Assembly (NCBI GenBank): GCA_017456805.1
Contig: JAFTIQ010000075.1
Coordinates: 1 to 28,982 of the forward strand
Reading direction: 5' to 3'
Length of the DNA: 28,982 nt
Source: Lentisphaeria bacterium
Lineage (GTDB): Bacteria > Verrucomicrobiota > Lentisphaeria > Victivallales > UBA1829
Below the pieces are notes generated by a model. That model saw only the letters and a program-made list of their open reading frames with translations. It searched no databases and had not been told where the DNA came from. A program made the position numbers and the translations under genes. Positions 7,621 to 15,886 of this stretch are shown piece after piece (the stretch's first letter is position 1; every line of letters starts with the position of its first letter).

Positions 7621-8895
7621 TCAGGCTTTGGCAAGTGCCTGATCAAAGTCGGCTTTCAAATCATCAATGTGTTCCAGTCCAACAGAAAGTCTGACCAAAT
7701 CAGGGGAGACACCGGCTGCGACCAATTCCTGTTCGGAAAGCTGACGGTGCGTCATGCTTGCAGGGTGGAGAACACAGGTTCTCAAATCAGCCACATGCAC
7801 ACAGATCGCAGCAAGTTTCAGACTGTTCATTGCCCGTTCTCCGGCATCTTTTCCGCCCTTGACGCCAAAGCACATCACGCCGCTGGCACCCTTGGGCAGG
7901 TACTTCTGCGCCAGCTCATACTGGCTGCTGGATTTCAAACCGGGATAGTTGACCCAGGCGACTTTAGGATGCTGTTCCAGGAATTCTGCCATAGCAAGAG
8001 CATTCTGGCAATGCCGTTCCATCCGGACGTGCAATGTTTCACAGCCAAGCATGGAAAGGAATGCATTGAACGGCATCATGGGGGTTCCCATGTCGCGGAT
8101 CCACTGAACACGGAGTTTGGTGGAGTAGGGGGCTGCGGCAAAATCTTTGGTATAAATCAAACCGTGATAACTTTCATCGGGTTCTGTGAATTCCGGGAAT
8201 TTTCCATTTGTCCAGTCAAAACCGCCTTTTTCCACCACGATCCCGCCGACACTTGTTGCGTGACCATCGATATATTTTGTGGTGGAATGAGTGACGATAT
8301 CCGCGCCCCACTGGAAGGGATTGCAGAGAAACGGGGTGGGGAATGTGTTGTCCACCACAAGCGGAAGTCCGTTTGCATGAGCCATTTTTGCAAATTTTTC
8401 AATATCCAGTACGATCAGTGCAGGATTTGCGAGCGTTTCTGCGAAAATTGCTTTTGTATTGGGCTGGATCGCTGCCTGAATTTCTTCTTCGGTTGCTTCC
8501 GGAGAGATCATCGTGAAAAGGATCCCTGTCTTTTTCAGTGTGTTCGTAAAGAGAGAAACGGTTCCTCCGTAGAGGCTGGAGACTGCGACCACATGATCTC
8601 CGGTGCGGGCAATATTCATCAATGCGAGGGCATTGGCTGTCTGACCGGAAGATGTGGCAACAGCGGCAACTCCGCCTTCCATAGCGGCGATTTTCTTTTC
8701 AAAGGCATCAACCGTCGGATTGGCAAGCCGGGTATAGAAAAATCCGGAAGCCTTCAGGTCAAAGAGATCAGCGACACTCTGCACATCATCATATTTATAG
8801 GTCGTAGACTGTGTGATAGGAACAATTCTTGCTCCGCCGTTTTCCGGTGTATAACCGGCTTGGACTGCAATCGTTTCAGGTTTCCAGTTTTTCAT
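7621..8895 (-). CDS. metY: O-acetylhomoserine sulfhydrylase / aminocarboxypropyltransferase (MetY)
   Basis: A 424-residue PLP enzyme of the Cys/Met metabolism family, cytoplasmic. It condenses O-acetylhomoserine with sulfide (or methanethiol) to give homocysteine (or methionine). Landmarks are the N-terminal PETIAVQAGY, the substrate loop YTRLANPT (54-61), the cofactor-binding TSSGQTANAL (81-90), VDNTFPTP (181-188) and the Schiff-base motif HSTTKYIDGH with K207. The length and the extended loop after K207 (about 222-252) fit MetY rather than cystathionine gamma-synthase. The start ATG 8895 has an AAGGA site 8 bases upstream. It is the first gene of a unit with two helicases, an unexpected partnership. 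No SAM-box is seen in the short leader. Confidence 0.92.
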   Translation of the reverse strand: MKNWKPETIAVQAGYTPENGGARIVPITQSTTYKYDDVQSVADLFDLKASGFFYTRLANPTVDAFEKKIAAMEGGVAAVATSSGQTANALALMNIARTGDHVVAVSSLYGGTVSLFTNTLKKTGILFTMISPEATEEEIQAAIQPNTKAIFAETLANPALIVLDIEKFAKMAHANGLPLVVDNTFPTPFLCNPFQWGADIVTHSTTKYIDGHATSVGGIVVEKGGFDWTNGKFPEFTEPDESYHGLIYTKDFAAAPYSTKLRVQWIRDMGTPMMPFNAFLSMLGCETLHVRMERHCQNALAMAEFLEQHPKVAWVNYPGLKSSSQYELAQKYLPKGASGVMCFGVKGGKDAGERAMNSLKLAAICVHVADLRTCVLHPASMTHRQLSEQELVAAGVSPDLVRLSVGLEHIDDLKADFDQALAKA

Positions 8896-8924
8896 AATTT
8901 TTTCCTTACGCTTTAACGTTGAAA

Positions 8925-8948
8925 GGAGAGAACCGTCTGGCTCTCTCC
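8925..8948 (-). terminator. Hairpin between antiporter and metY, likely terminator or attenuator
   Basis: Arms 8925-8934 and 8939-8948 pair over 10 positions (one G-U in the minus-strand RNA) around a 4-nt loop. On minus it is followed only by TTTCAACGTT, a weak U-tract. It lies about 50 bases after the antiporter stop and about 30 before the metY start, so it may terminate the antiporter transcript or sit in the metY leader. Confidence 0.5.
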
Positions 8949-9000
8949 AATATATGTATTCTCAATAATGTATCACAACTTTTGGATTTTTCAACCCCTG

Positions 9001-10347
9001 TCAGAGAAGATCGTCCTGCTTTACGACTTTCGGAACAGGATATTCTCTTTCCTGTGCAAAGGAGACTCCGGAGCGTTCTATGATGATCCGGACCAGAGTG
9101 GGAACAGGAATCGTTGTTACAATAGAAAGAATAATGATCGCATTGAAGAAGTTTTCATCCAGCATCCCGAGATCTTTTCCGACTGCCGCCGCTGCCAGTG
9201 TGGCAGAAAGCTGGGGAACAGTCATCAATCCTGCACAAAGCCCCTGACGGTTGCCGAATCCGCTCAAACGCATGGCGAGCCAGCCGGATCCTACTTTGCT
9301 GAATATAAGACCGATAACCGTCAGAAGAATAATGCTGATATTTTCAACTCTGCCGAAGGCTCTGAAGTTGGAATCCATTCCGATGGAGATGAAGAGGAAG
9401 GGAATCAGCAAGCCGTAACCGATACTTTCAAAACGCGCCAGCAGCGGAATATCCCCGCTGGAATGTTTGACCAGCCGCGCCAGAGCCAAACCCGCAATAA
9501 ATGCTCCCACAACCATATTGATCCCGAGGAATTCCCCGGCAAGCACTGTTGCCATAATGACCAGAAGAACGATGGGAACCAGGATTTCTTCGCTCGGACG
9601 GAATTTTTTCAACATCCATTTTCCCAGCTGGGAGACCAAAAAAACAGCAAGAGCAAGGTAAGCCAGAATGACCAGCAGGAAGATGACCGTAAAGTAGGAT
9701 CCGAAAATGGAGGGATCTATATAATCAAAAACGGATAAGCTCTTTCTGGTGATTTCCACCGTGCTGTCCATTTTCTTGAGCTGGACGCTCACCGCCAGCA
9801 GGATGATACTGGCAATATCGGTGATCACTGTCGAAATGAGAACCGCTGCACCGAATCTTGTCTGAGTAAGCTTCAACTCCCGGATCACGGGGAAAACGAT
9901 ACCGACAGAGTGGGAGGCAAAGAGCGAAGCATAAAGCAGCTTTCCTGCAAAATCTTCAGATTTGAAATATTGATAAACCAGGAATCCGCTGATTGCCGGA
10001 AGAAGGAATGTCAGAATACTGAGCATGATCACCGGTTTTTTGGCTTCGCGGATCATTTTGAAATCCGCTTCCATTCCGGCCTGAGCCATCAGGAACACCA
10101 ATCCGAGGGATCCCAGAGAGCCGATAAAAGTGGAAAAATATTGCGAACAGGCTTCCGGGCTTCCTCCCAGATATTCTGCTGCAATTGAGATTTTTCCGAT
10201 CAGATCGATTCCGTTTGGCCCGACGATCATCCCAACGATCAGGAGCGCGATCACTCCCGGGACTTTGATCTTTCTGAAAATCAGGGGAGCGAGCCCCATA
10301 ATAGCTATAAAAGTAATAAAGAGAAGTAAAAAGGTGTCGTTGTTCAT
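9001..10347 (-). CDS. CPA2-type cation:proton antiporter
   Basis: A 448-residue polytopic inner-membrane protein of the sodium/hydrogen exchanger family (PF00999 type). About a dozen hydrophobic segments run throughout, beginning MNNDTFLLLFITFIAIMGLA and including GLVFLMAQAGMEADF and LLIPFLFISIGMDSNFR, which are typical of the KefB/GerN/NapA-like branch. The ion-site helix reads ITDIAS, with Thr-Asp where most CPA2 members have Asp-Asp, Asn-Asp or Gln-Asp. There is no RCK/TrkA-N domain, so it is a stand-alone transporter. ATG 10347 is chosen over 10368 because AGGAGG lies about 10 bases upstream of it and downstream of the other. It is divergent from rpmF. The transported ion cannot be told. 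Confidence 0.88.
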   Translation of the reverse strand: MNNDTFLLLFITFIAIMGLAPLIFRKIKVPGVIALLIVGMIVGPNGIDLIGKISIAAEYLGGSPEACSQYFSTFIGSLGSLGLVFLMAQAGMEADFKMIREAKKPVIMLSILTFLLPAISGFLVYQYFKSEDFAGKLLYASLFASHSVGIVFPVIRELKLTQTRFGAAVLISTVITDIASIILLAVSVQLKKMDSTVEITRKSLSVFDYIDPSIFGSYFTVIFLLVILAYLALAVFLVSQLGKWMLKKFRPSEEILVPIVLLVIMATVLAGEFLGINMVVGAFIAGLALARLVKHSSGDIPLLARFESIGYGLLIPFLFISIGMDSNFRAFGRVENISIILLTVIGLIFSKVGSGWLAMRLSGFGNRQGLCAGLMTVPQLSATLAAAAVGKDLGMLDENFFNAIIILSIVTTIPVPTLVRIIIERSGVSFAQEREYPVPKVVKQDDLL

Positions 10348-10383
10348 GGTACTGATACCTCCTGTCATGTTAAAAACCAGCGC

Positions 10384-10412
10384 AATGTAACATAAGAAGT
10401 GATAATTTACAA
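10384..10412 (-). promoter_or_regulatory. Candidate promoter of the antiporter gene
   Basis: Minus-strand TTGTAA (10407-10412), 17-base spacer, TACATT (10384-10389), each matching four of six consensus bases. It lies about 40 bases upstream of the chosen start codon, and T-rich DNA upstream on this strand (10423-10462) could act as an UP-like element. Confidence 0.4.
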
Positions 10413-10455
10413 GTTTGGAAACGAAAAAATAGAGAAAAAAAAGAAAAAAAAGAAA

Positions 10456-10503
10456 ATTTTTTCAAATAAACGCATTTTTTTTCAGCTGACGATTTGAAAA
10501 AAT
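10456..10503. repeat. 12-bp perfect inverted repeat overlapping the rpmF -35 box
   Basis: ATTTTTTCAAAT at 10456-10467 and its exact complement ATTTGAAAAAAT at 10492-10503 are separated by 24 bases. The right arm contains the -35 hexamer of the rpmF promoter. It could be an operator bound by a dimer or a DNA loop, but the A/T richness makes chance more likely than for a mixed sequence. Confidence 0.45.
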
Positions 10504-10521
10504 GCCAAATGGTGCTATATT
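10494..10521 (+). promoter_or_regulatory. Candidate promoter of rpmF-plsX-fabH
   Basis: TTGAAA (10494-10499), 16-base spacer, TATATT (10516-10521). A/T-rich tracts upstream (10425-10482) could act as an UP element, as expected for a highly expressed ribosomal protein gene. The leader to the rpmF ATG is about 70 bases. Confidence 0.6.
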
Positions 10522-10597
10522 TACCCTTCAATAATGGTTCTCATGCCGTTATAAACTGAAAAAGATTGATTTCAACAACAACGATAGGAGTTAGAAA

Positions 10598-10780
10598 ATG
10601 GGCGTACCTAAGAGAAAAGTTTCCAAGATGAAGAAACGTCAGCGCATGGCTGCCAACGCATTCGGCGGAATCCAGGCAACCTTCTGTGCAAATTGCGGCG
10701 AACCCGCAGCACCGCACAATGTCTGCAAACATTGCGGAACCTACAATAAGAAACAGGTTCTCACAACCGAAGCTAAGTAA
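10598..10780 (+). CDS. rpmF: 50S ribosomal protein L32
   Basis: A 60-residue basic protein starting MGVPKRKVSKMKKRQR, the standard bL32 N-terminus. Its C-terminal zinc ribbon contains CANCGE and CKHCG, i.e. the C+ form with four cysteines. The ATG has an AGGAG site 7 bases upstream. It is followed after 20 bases by plsX and then fabH, the widely conserved arrangement that links ribosome and fatty-acid/phospholipid synthesis. The promoter is at 10494-10521. The identification is firm. Confidence 0.97.
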   Translation: MGVPKRKVSKMKKRQRMAANAFGGIQATFCANCGEPAAPHNVCKHCGTYNKKQVLTTEAK

Positions 10781-10800
10781 GTTCATCGGAAACGACGGAT

Positions 10801-11853
10801 ATGAGAATCGCAGTGGATGCAATGGGAGGGGATTACGCTCCCGGGATCATGATTGAAGCTGTTCAGATGGCGCTTGCCGAGATCCCTGATCTGGAAGTTC
10901 TTCTGGTTGGGCATACCGGTAAGCTTGCTTATTATCTGGAACGCTATCATCTTGCTCCCTCCAAGCGATTGGAACTCGTTCATGCTGAGACCGTTGTTGA
11001 AATGAGTGAACCCTCTACAACATCGCTCCGCGCTAAGAAAGATTCATCTATTACTGTGTGCGCAGACCTGGTGAAAGCCGGTCGCGCAGCAGCCGTCGTA
11101 ACAGTCGGACACACCGGTGCAGCCGTCGCTGCAACCAAAGTCCGGCTCAGAACTTTGCCGGGTGTGGATCGTCCCGCTCTGGCAACCCTGATGCCTTCCA
11201 TTACAGAAACTGGAAAATCTGTTGTGGTGGACGTCGGAGCAAATACTGAGTGCACTCCCGCCAATTTGGTTCAGTTCGCAATCATGGGAGAACTTTATTC
11301 AAAATTGATGTTGAATATTGAACGTCCGCGAGTCGGACTTCTTTCTGTGGGCGAAGAGGATGCAAAAGGGAACGATTTAACGAAAAATGCGTTCCGGATC
11401 CTTTCCAAAATGCCGATCAACTTTATCGGCAATGTGGAAGGTCATGATATTTTCAATGGACATTGCGATGTGATCATCTGCGATGGTTTCGTCGGAAATG
11501 TCATGTTGAAATCATGCGAGGGGCTTGCCCGGGCAACATTCCATTGGCTGAAACAGGCATTCAAGAAAAATGCAGTCCGTTTCGCCGGTGCACTTCTTGC
11601 AAAAGATGCGTTTCATGATCTGAAACAGATCGCAGATTCCGAAGAGTTTGGCGGAGCACCGCTCATGGGAATCAAGGGCGTCTGTATCATCGGGCATGGC
11701 GCTTCTTCGCCGAAAGCTGCAAAAAATGCAATTCGCGTGGCAGATACATTCCTGAAACTCGGTTTGAACGATCAGATTGTACAAAGAGTGAAGGAATGCG
11801 GAGTGGATACTCCAAACGGTACTCTGTTGACAGAGTGCGCGGATAAGAAATAA
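10801..11853 (+). CDS. plsX: Phosphate acyltransferase PlsX
   Basis: A 350-residue soluble or peripheral enzyme that converts acyl-ACP to acyl-phosphate for PlsY, the first step of phospholipid synthesis. It shows the family signatures VDAMGGDYAPG (near residue 4), SLRAKKDSSI, VGHTGAAVAA, LPGVDRPALAT and NDLTKNAFR, and it has normal length. It starts 20 bases after rpmF with only a poor SD (GGAAACG), so translation may be coupled or weak. fabH follows after 32 bases. Confidence 0.96.
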   Translation: MRIAVDAMGGDYAPGIMIEAVQMALAEIPDLEVLLVGHTGKLAYYLERYHLAPSKRLELVHAETVVEMSEPSTTSLRAKKDSSITVCADLVKAGRAAAVVTVGHTGAAVAATKVRLRTLPGVDRPALATLMPSITETGKSVVVDVGANTECTPANLVQFAIMGELYSKLMLNIERPRVGLLSVGEEDAKGNDLTKNAFRILSKMPINFIGNVEGHDIFNGHCDVIICDGFVGNVMLKSCEGLARATFHWLKQAFKKNAVRFAGALLAKDAFHDLKQIADSEEFGGAPLMGIKGVCIIGHGASSPKAAKNAIRVADTFLKLGLNDQIVQRVKECGVDTPNGTLLTECADKK

Positions 11854-11885
11854 CAACAATCATCTCTTCTGAAGGAGTTACAATA

Positions 11886-12872
11886 ATGGGTATTACGATT
11901 CGGGGAACCGGAAAATTTGTTCCGGAAAAGATCCTTACCAATGCAGATTTGGAAAAGATGGTTGAAACAAGTGATGAATGGATTACGACCCGTACCGGAA
12001 TCCAGCAGCGTCATCTTGCCGCCGCAGATGTGGCAACCAGTGATCTCGCTTATGAAGCCGCAAAACAGGCTTTGGATATGGCTGGTGTCAAACCCGAAGA
12101 ATTGGATTTGATCACCGTTGCAACCGTTACCCCTGATATGGGATTCCCAAATACGGCTGCTCTTGTTCAGAAAAAACTGAAAGCTTCCAAATGTGTTTGT
12201 TTCGATCTCGAAGCAGCATGTTCCGGATTGCTTTACTCTATTGAAGTTGCCCATTCTCTTCTCGCCGCAAACAAGAAATACCGCAAGGCTCTTGTGATCG
12301 GTGCGGAAAAACTTTCTTCCATTGTTGACTGGACCGATCGAGGAACCTGTGTCCTGTTCGGCGATGGCGCAGCTGCTCTCGTCCTGGAAAGTTCTGACGA
12401 GATTGAAGGCGATTTCTATATCGCCGCAAAGCTTGCCGCGGATGGCAATTATGACAACATTCTCCGGCTGCCTGCAGGCGGAAGCGCAATGCCCGCAAGC
12501 CATGAAACCGTCGATCAGCATTTGCACTGTATCAAAATGGCTGGTCAGGAAACCTTCAAACTCGCTGTCAATGCCATGGTTTCCGCATGTAAAGAAGTCC
12601 TGGAAATCTCCGGCGTTGAACCTGAAAATGTCGCGTGGATCATCCCCCATCAGGCAAACCACCGGATCATTTCCGCAGTCGCTCAGCGTTTGACAATCTC
12701 TGATGACAGAGTTTATTCCAATATTCAGAGATACGGCAATACCTCTTCCGCCTCCATCGGGATTTGTCTGGACGAATTGAATCGTGCCGGAAAACTCAAA
12801 AAAGGAGATGTTGTTCTGCTTACTGCCTTTGGCGGCGGGCTGACATGGGGTGCCGAGCTGATTCGCTGGTAA
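11886..12872 (+). CDS. fabH: Beta-ketoacyl-ACP synthase III (FabH)
   Basis: A 328-residue thiolase-fold enzyme that condenses acetyl-CoA with malonyl-ACP to start fatty-acid chains. The catalytic triad is visible: C112 in EAACSG, His in IPHQANHRI, and Asn in YGNTSSASIG. The length and Cys numbering match the well-studied enzymes. A strong GAAGGAG lies before the ATG. It is the last recognisable gene of the rpmF-plsX-fabH unit; fabD and fabG do not follow. Downstream there is a terminator-like hairpin and then cstA. Confidence 0.96.
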   Translation: MGITIRGTGKFVPEKILTNADLEKMVETSDEWITTRTGIQQRHLAAADVATSDLAYEAAKQALDMAGVKPEELDLITVATVTPDMGFPNTAALVQKKLKASKCVCFDLEAACSGLLYSIEVAHSLLAANKKYRKALVIGAEKLSSIVDWTDRGTCVLFGDGAAALVLESSDEIEGDFYIAAKLAADGNYDNILRLPAGGSAMPASHETVDQHLHCIKMAGQETFKLAVNAMVSACKEVLEISGVEPENVAWIIPHQANHRIISAVAQRLTISDDRVYSNIQRYGNTSSASIGICLDELNRAGKLKKGDVVLLTAFGGGLTWGAELIRW

Positions 12873-12936
12873 TCAAAAAAAATCATGCCGCATGAGAGCG
12901 GTACTGCAAGAAACTTCCCCCTGGAAATTTCCACAG

Positions 12937-12968
12937 CGCCGCCGGCATAAAGGCGGCGTTTTAATTTT
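12937..12968 (+). terminator. Intrinsic terminator / possible attenuator just upstream of cstA
   Basis: CGCCGCC (12937-12943) pairs with GGCGGCG (12952-12958) around an 8-nt loop, followed by TTTTAATTTT. It ends only about 18 bases before the cstA ATG, so there is no room for a separate promoter after it. An ATGCCG at about 12894-12899 is complementary to CGGCAT (12943-12948), which covers most of the loop. It therefore terminates fabH transcripts, and cstA must be read through it or regulated by it. Confidence 0.75.
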
Positions 12969-12986
12969 ACACAAAGGAGTTCTGAA

Positions 12987-14447
12987 ATGTGGTACTTTCT
13001 CGGCGGAATCGCACTTTTGATCTGCGGTTATTTCACTTACGGTAAATTTCTGGAACGGATTCTTGCTCCGGATGACCGTGAAACCCCGGCAATCAAACAT
13101 GCCGACGGTGTGGATTTTGTTCAACTTCCCCATTGGAAAAATATGCTGATCCAGCTGTTGAATATTGCCGGGATCGGGCCGGTGATCGGAGTTATTCTCG
13201 GGATCAAGTTCGGTGAAATTGTATTCCTGATCATCCCCATTGGAAATATCATTGCCGGGGCAACCCACGATTTCCTCGGCGGAATGATGTCTCTCCGCCG
13301 GAACGGAGCAAACCTTCCTGCATTGGTCCGGGAAAATCTTGGAAACAAAGTCTATTGGGTTTTCTCTGTTTTTGTTTCTCTTCTCCTGCTGCTTGTGGTG
13401 GCTGTGTTCATCAATATTCCAGCAAACCTAATTGACGGAATGGATGGGGTCGCCAGCAATAAGCATTTCTGGATCGCTGTGATCTGTATTTTCATCTATT
13501 ACATTGTGGCGACACTGTTTCCCGTGGATAAGATCATCGGGAAAGTGTATCCGCTTTTCGGATTGATGCTTCTGATTGGCACCTTTGCAATTTTCGGTGC
13601 TGTTGTTTGGGCCGGATTCAAAGATCCTTCCATTCTGACGGAAACGGAAGTGTTCAAGCAGAATATGTGGACAGCTGCCAATAATCATCCGGTTCTGCCC
13701 CTGCTGTTTGTGACCATTGCATGCGGTATTATTTCCGGATTCCACGCAACCCAGTCTCCGATTATTGCCCGGTCAATGAAAAGTGAACGTCAGGCGCGGA
13801 GTTCTTTCTATGGTATGATGATTCTGGAAGGGATCATTGCCATGATCTGGGCAGCTGCCGGATTGGCGATTTTCAACCTGTTCCCTGAATATATGAGTTT
13901 GCCCGGACCGACTGTTCTTGGAAATATTACAACACATTTCCTTGGAAAATGGGGCGGCGGGATCACCGTGCTTGCAGTTGTGATCCTTGCGATCACCTCC
14001 GGAGATACAGCAATGCGGAGTCTGCGTTTGAGTTTTGCAGAAATGTGCAAGATTTCTCAGCAGAAAATCTCCAGCCGTATCTACCTTGTTATGCCGTTGA
14101 TCGCAATTGTTGCCGGGCTCCTGATCTGGTCCAACTCCAATGCAAAGACATTTAACATTCTCTGGAACTATTTTGCCTGGAGCAATCAGGTGTTGGCGGC
14201 ATGTACTCTGTTTGCCGCGACGGTCTGGCTGAGAAATAATAATAAAGTCTGGTGGGTTGCTGCGCTGCCTGCAGTTTTTATGACATTTATTGTTACGACT
14301 TATATCCTCTGGATCTCTCCTGCACATGGCGGTCCTGTCGGATTTGGTTTGGAGCTTGATACCGCATATTACTTTGGCGGAGCGATCGCGCTGCTCCTGC
14401 TGGCAAAGATTTTTGCCGATCCGAAAAAAGATGCGGATAAAGAATGA
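12987..14447 (+). CDS. CstA-family (carbon starvation) membrane transporter, short form
   Basis: A 486-residue polytopic inner-membrane protein of the CstA family, whose studied members take up peptides or pyruvate. Typical stretches are FLERILAPDDRETPA, the ATHDFLGGMMSLR region near residue 95, SGFHATQSPIIARSMKSE and TSGDTAMRSLRL. About 12 or more hydrophobic segments are visible. It lacks the long C-terminal part of the roughly 700-residue enterobacterial CstA/BtsT and resembles the approximately 480-residue form common in anaerobes. AAAGGAG lies before the ATG. Its TGA overlaps the ATG of the next gene (ATGA). The substrate is not deducible. Confidence 0.9.
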   Translation: MWYFLGGIALLICGYFTYGKFLERILAPDDRETPAIKHADGVDFVQLPHWKNMLIQLLNIAGIGPVIGVILGIKFGEIVFLIIPIGNIIAGATHDFLGGMMSLRRNGANLPALVRENLGNKVYWVFSVFVSLLLLLVVAVFINIPANLIDGMDGVASNKHFWIAVICIFIYYIVATLFPVDKIIGKVYPLFGLMLLIGTFAIFGAVVWAGFKDPSILTETEVFKQNMWTAANNHPVLPLLFVTIACGIISGFHATQSPIIARSMKSERQARSSFYGMMILEGIIAMIWAAAGLAIFNLFPEYMSLPGPTVLGNITTHFLGKWGGGITVLAVVILAITSGDTAMRSLRLSFAEMCKISQQKISSRIYLVMPLIAIVAGLLIWSNSNAKTFNILWNYFAWSNQVLAACTLFAATVWLRNNNKVWWVAALPAVFMTFIVTTYILWISPAHGGPVGFGLELDTAYYFGGAIALLLLAKIFADPKKDADKE

Positions 14448-15886
14448 GCGGAAACACAACATCCGTTCAATGGAGGAAGCACGTCCCTTTGCTGGGCGTG
14501 CTTCTTTTGCTTTTTTCAGCCGGACCTTATATTTCCCGGGTTCCCTGGTATGATGAGGTGCTGACTCTTAACTGGCTTGTTTATCCTTTTTCTCAAATTC
14601 CATTCCGTTATACGATCCCGAACAATCATATATTTTATACAATGTGCCTGAGCTTGTGGGAAAGTCTGATGGGCATGTTCGGGGTATATGGTACGCTGAT
14701 CTTACGGATTCTTTCATTGATTTTCGGCGTTTGTGCAGTTTGGATCATTGCCCGGAGAATGAGGCGGATCCATAGTGTTTTTGCGCAAGTCTCTCTGTTG
14801 ATTTTATTTGCCGGAGGCTGTACAATGAATTTATTTTCAACGGCACTCCGCGGATATATGCCGGCAATGCTTTTCTGTTTTTCAGCCTTTCTCATGGCAG
14901 AACGCTGGATGAAAAAAAATCAGAAACGAACCTTCTTTTTCTATCTGATTTTCTGTTATTGTTCCGTTTTGACCATTCCGACAAATTTACTGAGCATTGG
15001 CGGCGGACTTTTGTTTTTACTGCCTCTCGGATTGCGTTCCGGTAAAGATTTTTTCCGGTTGTTTGCGCTTGGCGCCGGTGCTTTATTTGCCTTTGTCTGC
15101 GCCTATCTTCCGATCTTCCGGAAATTTTTGCGGGTCGCTGCGATCAAAGAAGGATGGTATTCTTATGCTGATTTTTCCTGGAATTACTATGGAACGCTCT
15201 GCTTTCTCTTTTTCCCGCTGCTGCTGTTTTGTTTTGCCGGAACTGTTCAGATGTTCCGCAAGAGACCGCTGCGTTTCCGGGCGTTCAGTTTTTGCGGAGT
15301 TTTTCTGATTCCCCTGATCCTTGGGCTTTTGTTTCAAGTAGCACCGTTCCCCAGGGTTTTTGTTCCGCTCTTTCCGATTTTCGTTCTGATATTATGTTAT
15401 GAGCTTTCGTTCTTCCTGCGGCGGAAACATGGAATGTTGCAGAAACTACCGCTTCTGCTCTCTGTTATCTGGCTTTTGCTGATGCCGCATATCAGCGGAT
15501 CTGTCTCAAAATGGATGTTTCAGGAACATTACCGGGATGATCTTCTGATGCCGTATCCGATGACAATTTCATTTCAGCCTCAAAGAACAGCCAGGATCCT
15601 TGCAGACGCATATAAAACCAGCCGGATCGAATATGTATTTGTTGATTTTGATGCAGATCCGCCGTCGCTGGAATATCAGCTTCTGGGGTATGATGTACCG
15701 CAAAATATTGTGTTGAAAGACCGTCCTGACCGTGGACCGGTACAACAGCTTTCGCCTGGAGTCTGGATCGTTTGCCGCGATGACATAACATTTCAGCGGG
15801 TGAAGAAACGGTTTGATTTGAAAGGCAATTACCGGATCCTGCCGGAAACTTTGCACCTGTATCAGAAGATTTATGTTCCGGAATGA
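14444..15886 (+). CDS. GT-C fold membrane glycosyltransferase (PMT/ArnT-like)
   Basis: A 480-residue multi-spanning protein. After a first membrane helix (about 14-31) comes VPWYDEVLTL with D37-E38, the acidic pair at the start of the first periplasmic loop that GT-C (GT39/GT83-like) enzymes use for catalysis. It is followed by NHIFYTMCLSLWE (from 61), matching the family H-x-P/Y region. The rest is alternating hydrophobic helices, ending in a soluble C-terminal part (about 385-480). Such enzymes move a sugar from a polyprenyl-phosphate donor at the outer face of the inner membrane. The gene overlaps cstA by four bases and overlaps the convergent flippase gene by 16 bases. The donor could come from the GT2 enzyme at 1757-2494, but that is inference. 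Confidence 0.8.
   Translation: MSGNTTSVQWRKHVPLLGVLLLLFSAGPYISRVPWYDEVLTLNWLVYPFSQIPFRYTIPNNHIFYTMCLSLWESLMGMFGVYGTLILRILSLIFGVCAVWIIARRMRRIHSVFAQVSLLILFAGGCTMNLFSTALRGYMPAMLFCFSAFLMAERWMKKNQKRTFFFYLIFCYCSVLTIPTNLLSIGGGLLFLLPLGLRSGKDFFRLFALGAGALFAFVCAYLPIFRKFLRVAAIKEGWYSYADFSWNYYGTLCFLFFPLLLFCFAGTVQMFRKRPLRFRAFSFCGVFLIPLILGLLFQVAPFPRVFVPLFPIFVLILCYELSFFLRRKHGMLQKLPLLLSVIWLLLMPHISGSVSKWMFQEHYRDDLLMPYPMTISFQPQRTARILADAYKTSRIEYVFVDFDADPPSLEYQLLGYDVPQNIVLKDRPDRGPVQQLSPGVWIVCRDDITFQRVKKRFDLKGNYRILPETLHLYQKIYVPE

Noticed and set aside
7669..8916. A 415-residue open frame antisense to metY
   Set aside because: MetY is conserved throughout; the antisense product is rich in Cys, His and Phe with no domain.
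8896..9000. A SAM riboswitch before metY
   Set aside because: The leader is only about 100 bases with one simple hairpin, and none of the SAM-box conserved segments is present.
10348..10368. Upstream start of the antiporter gene
   Set aside because: The AGGAGG ribosome site lies downstream of this ATG and suits the one at 10347.
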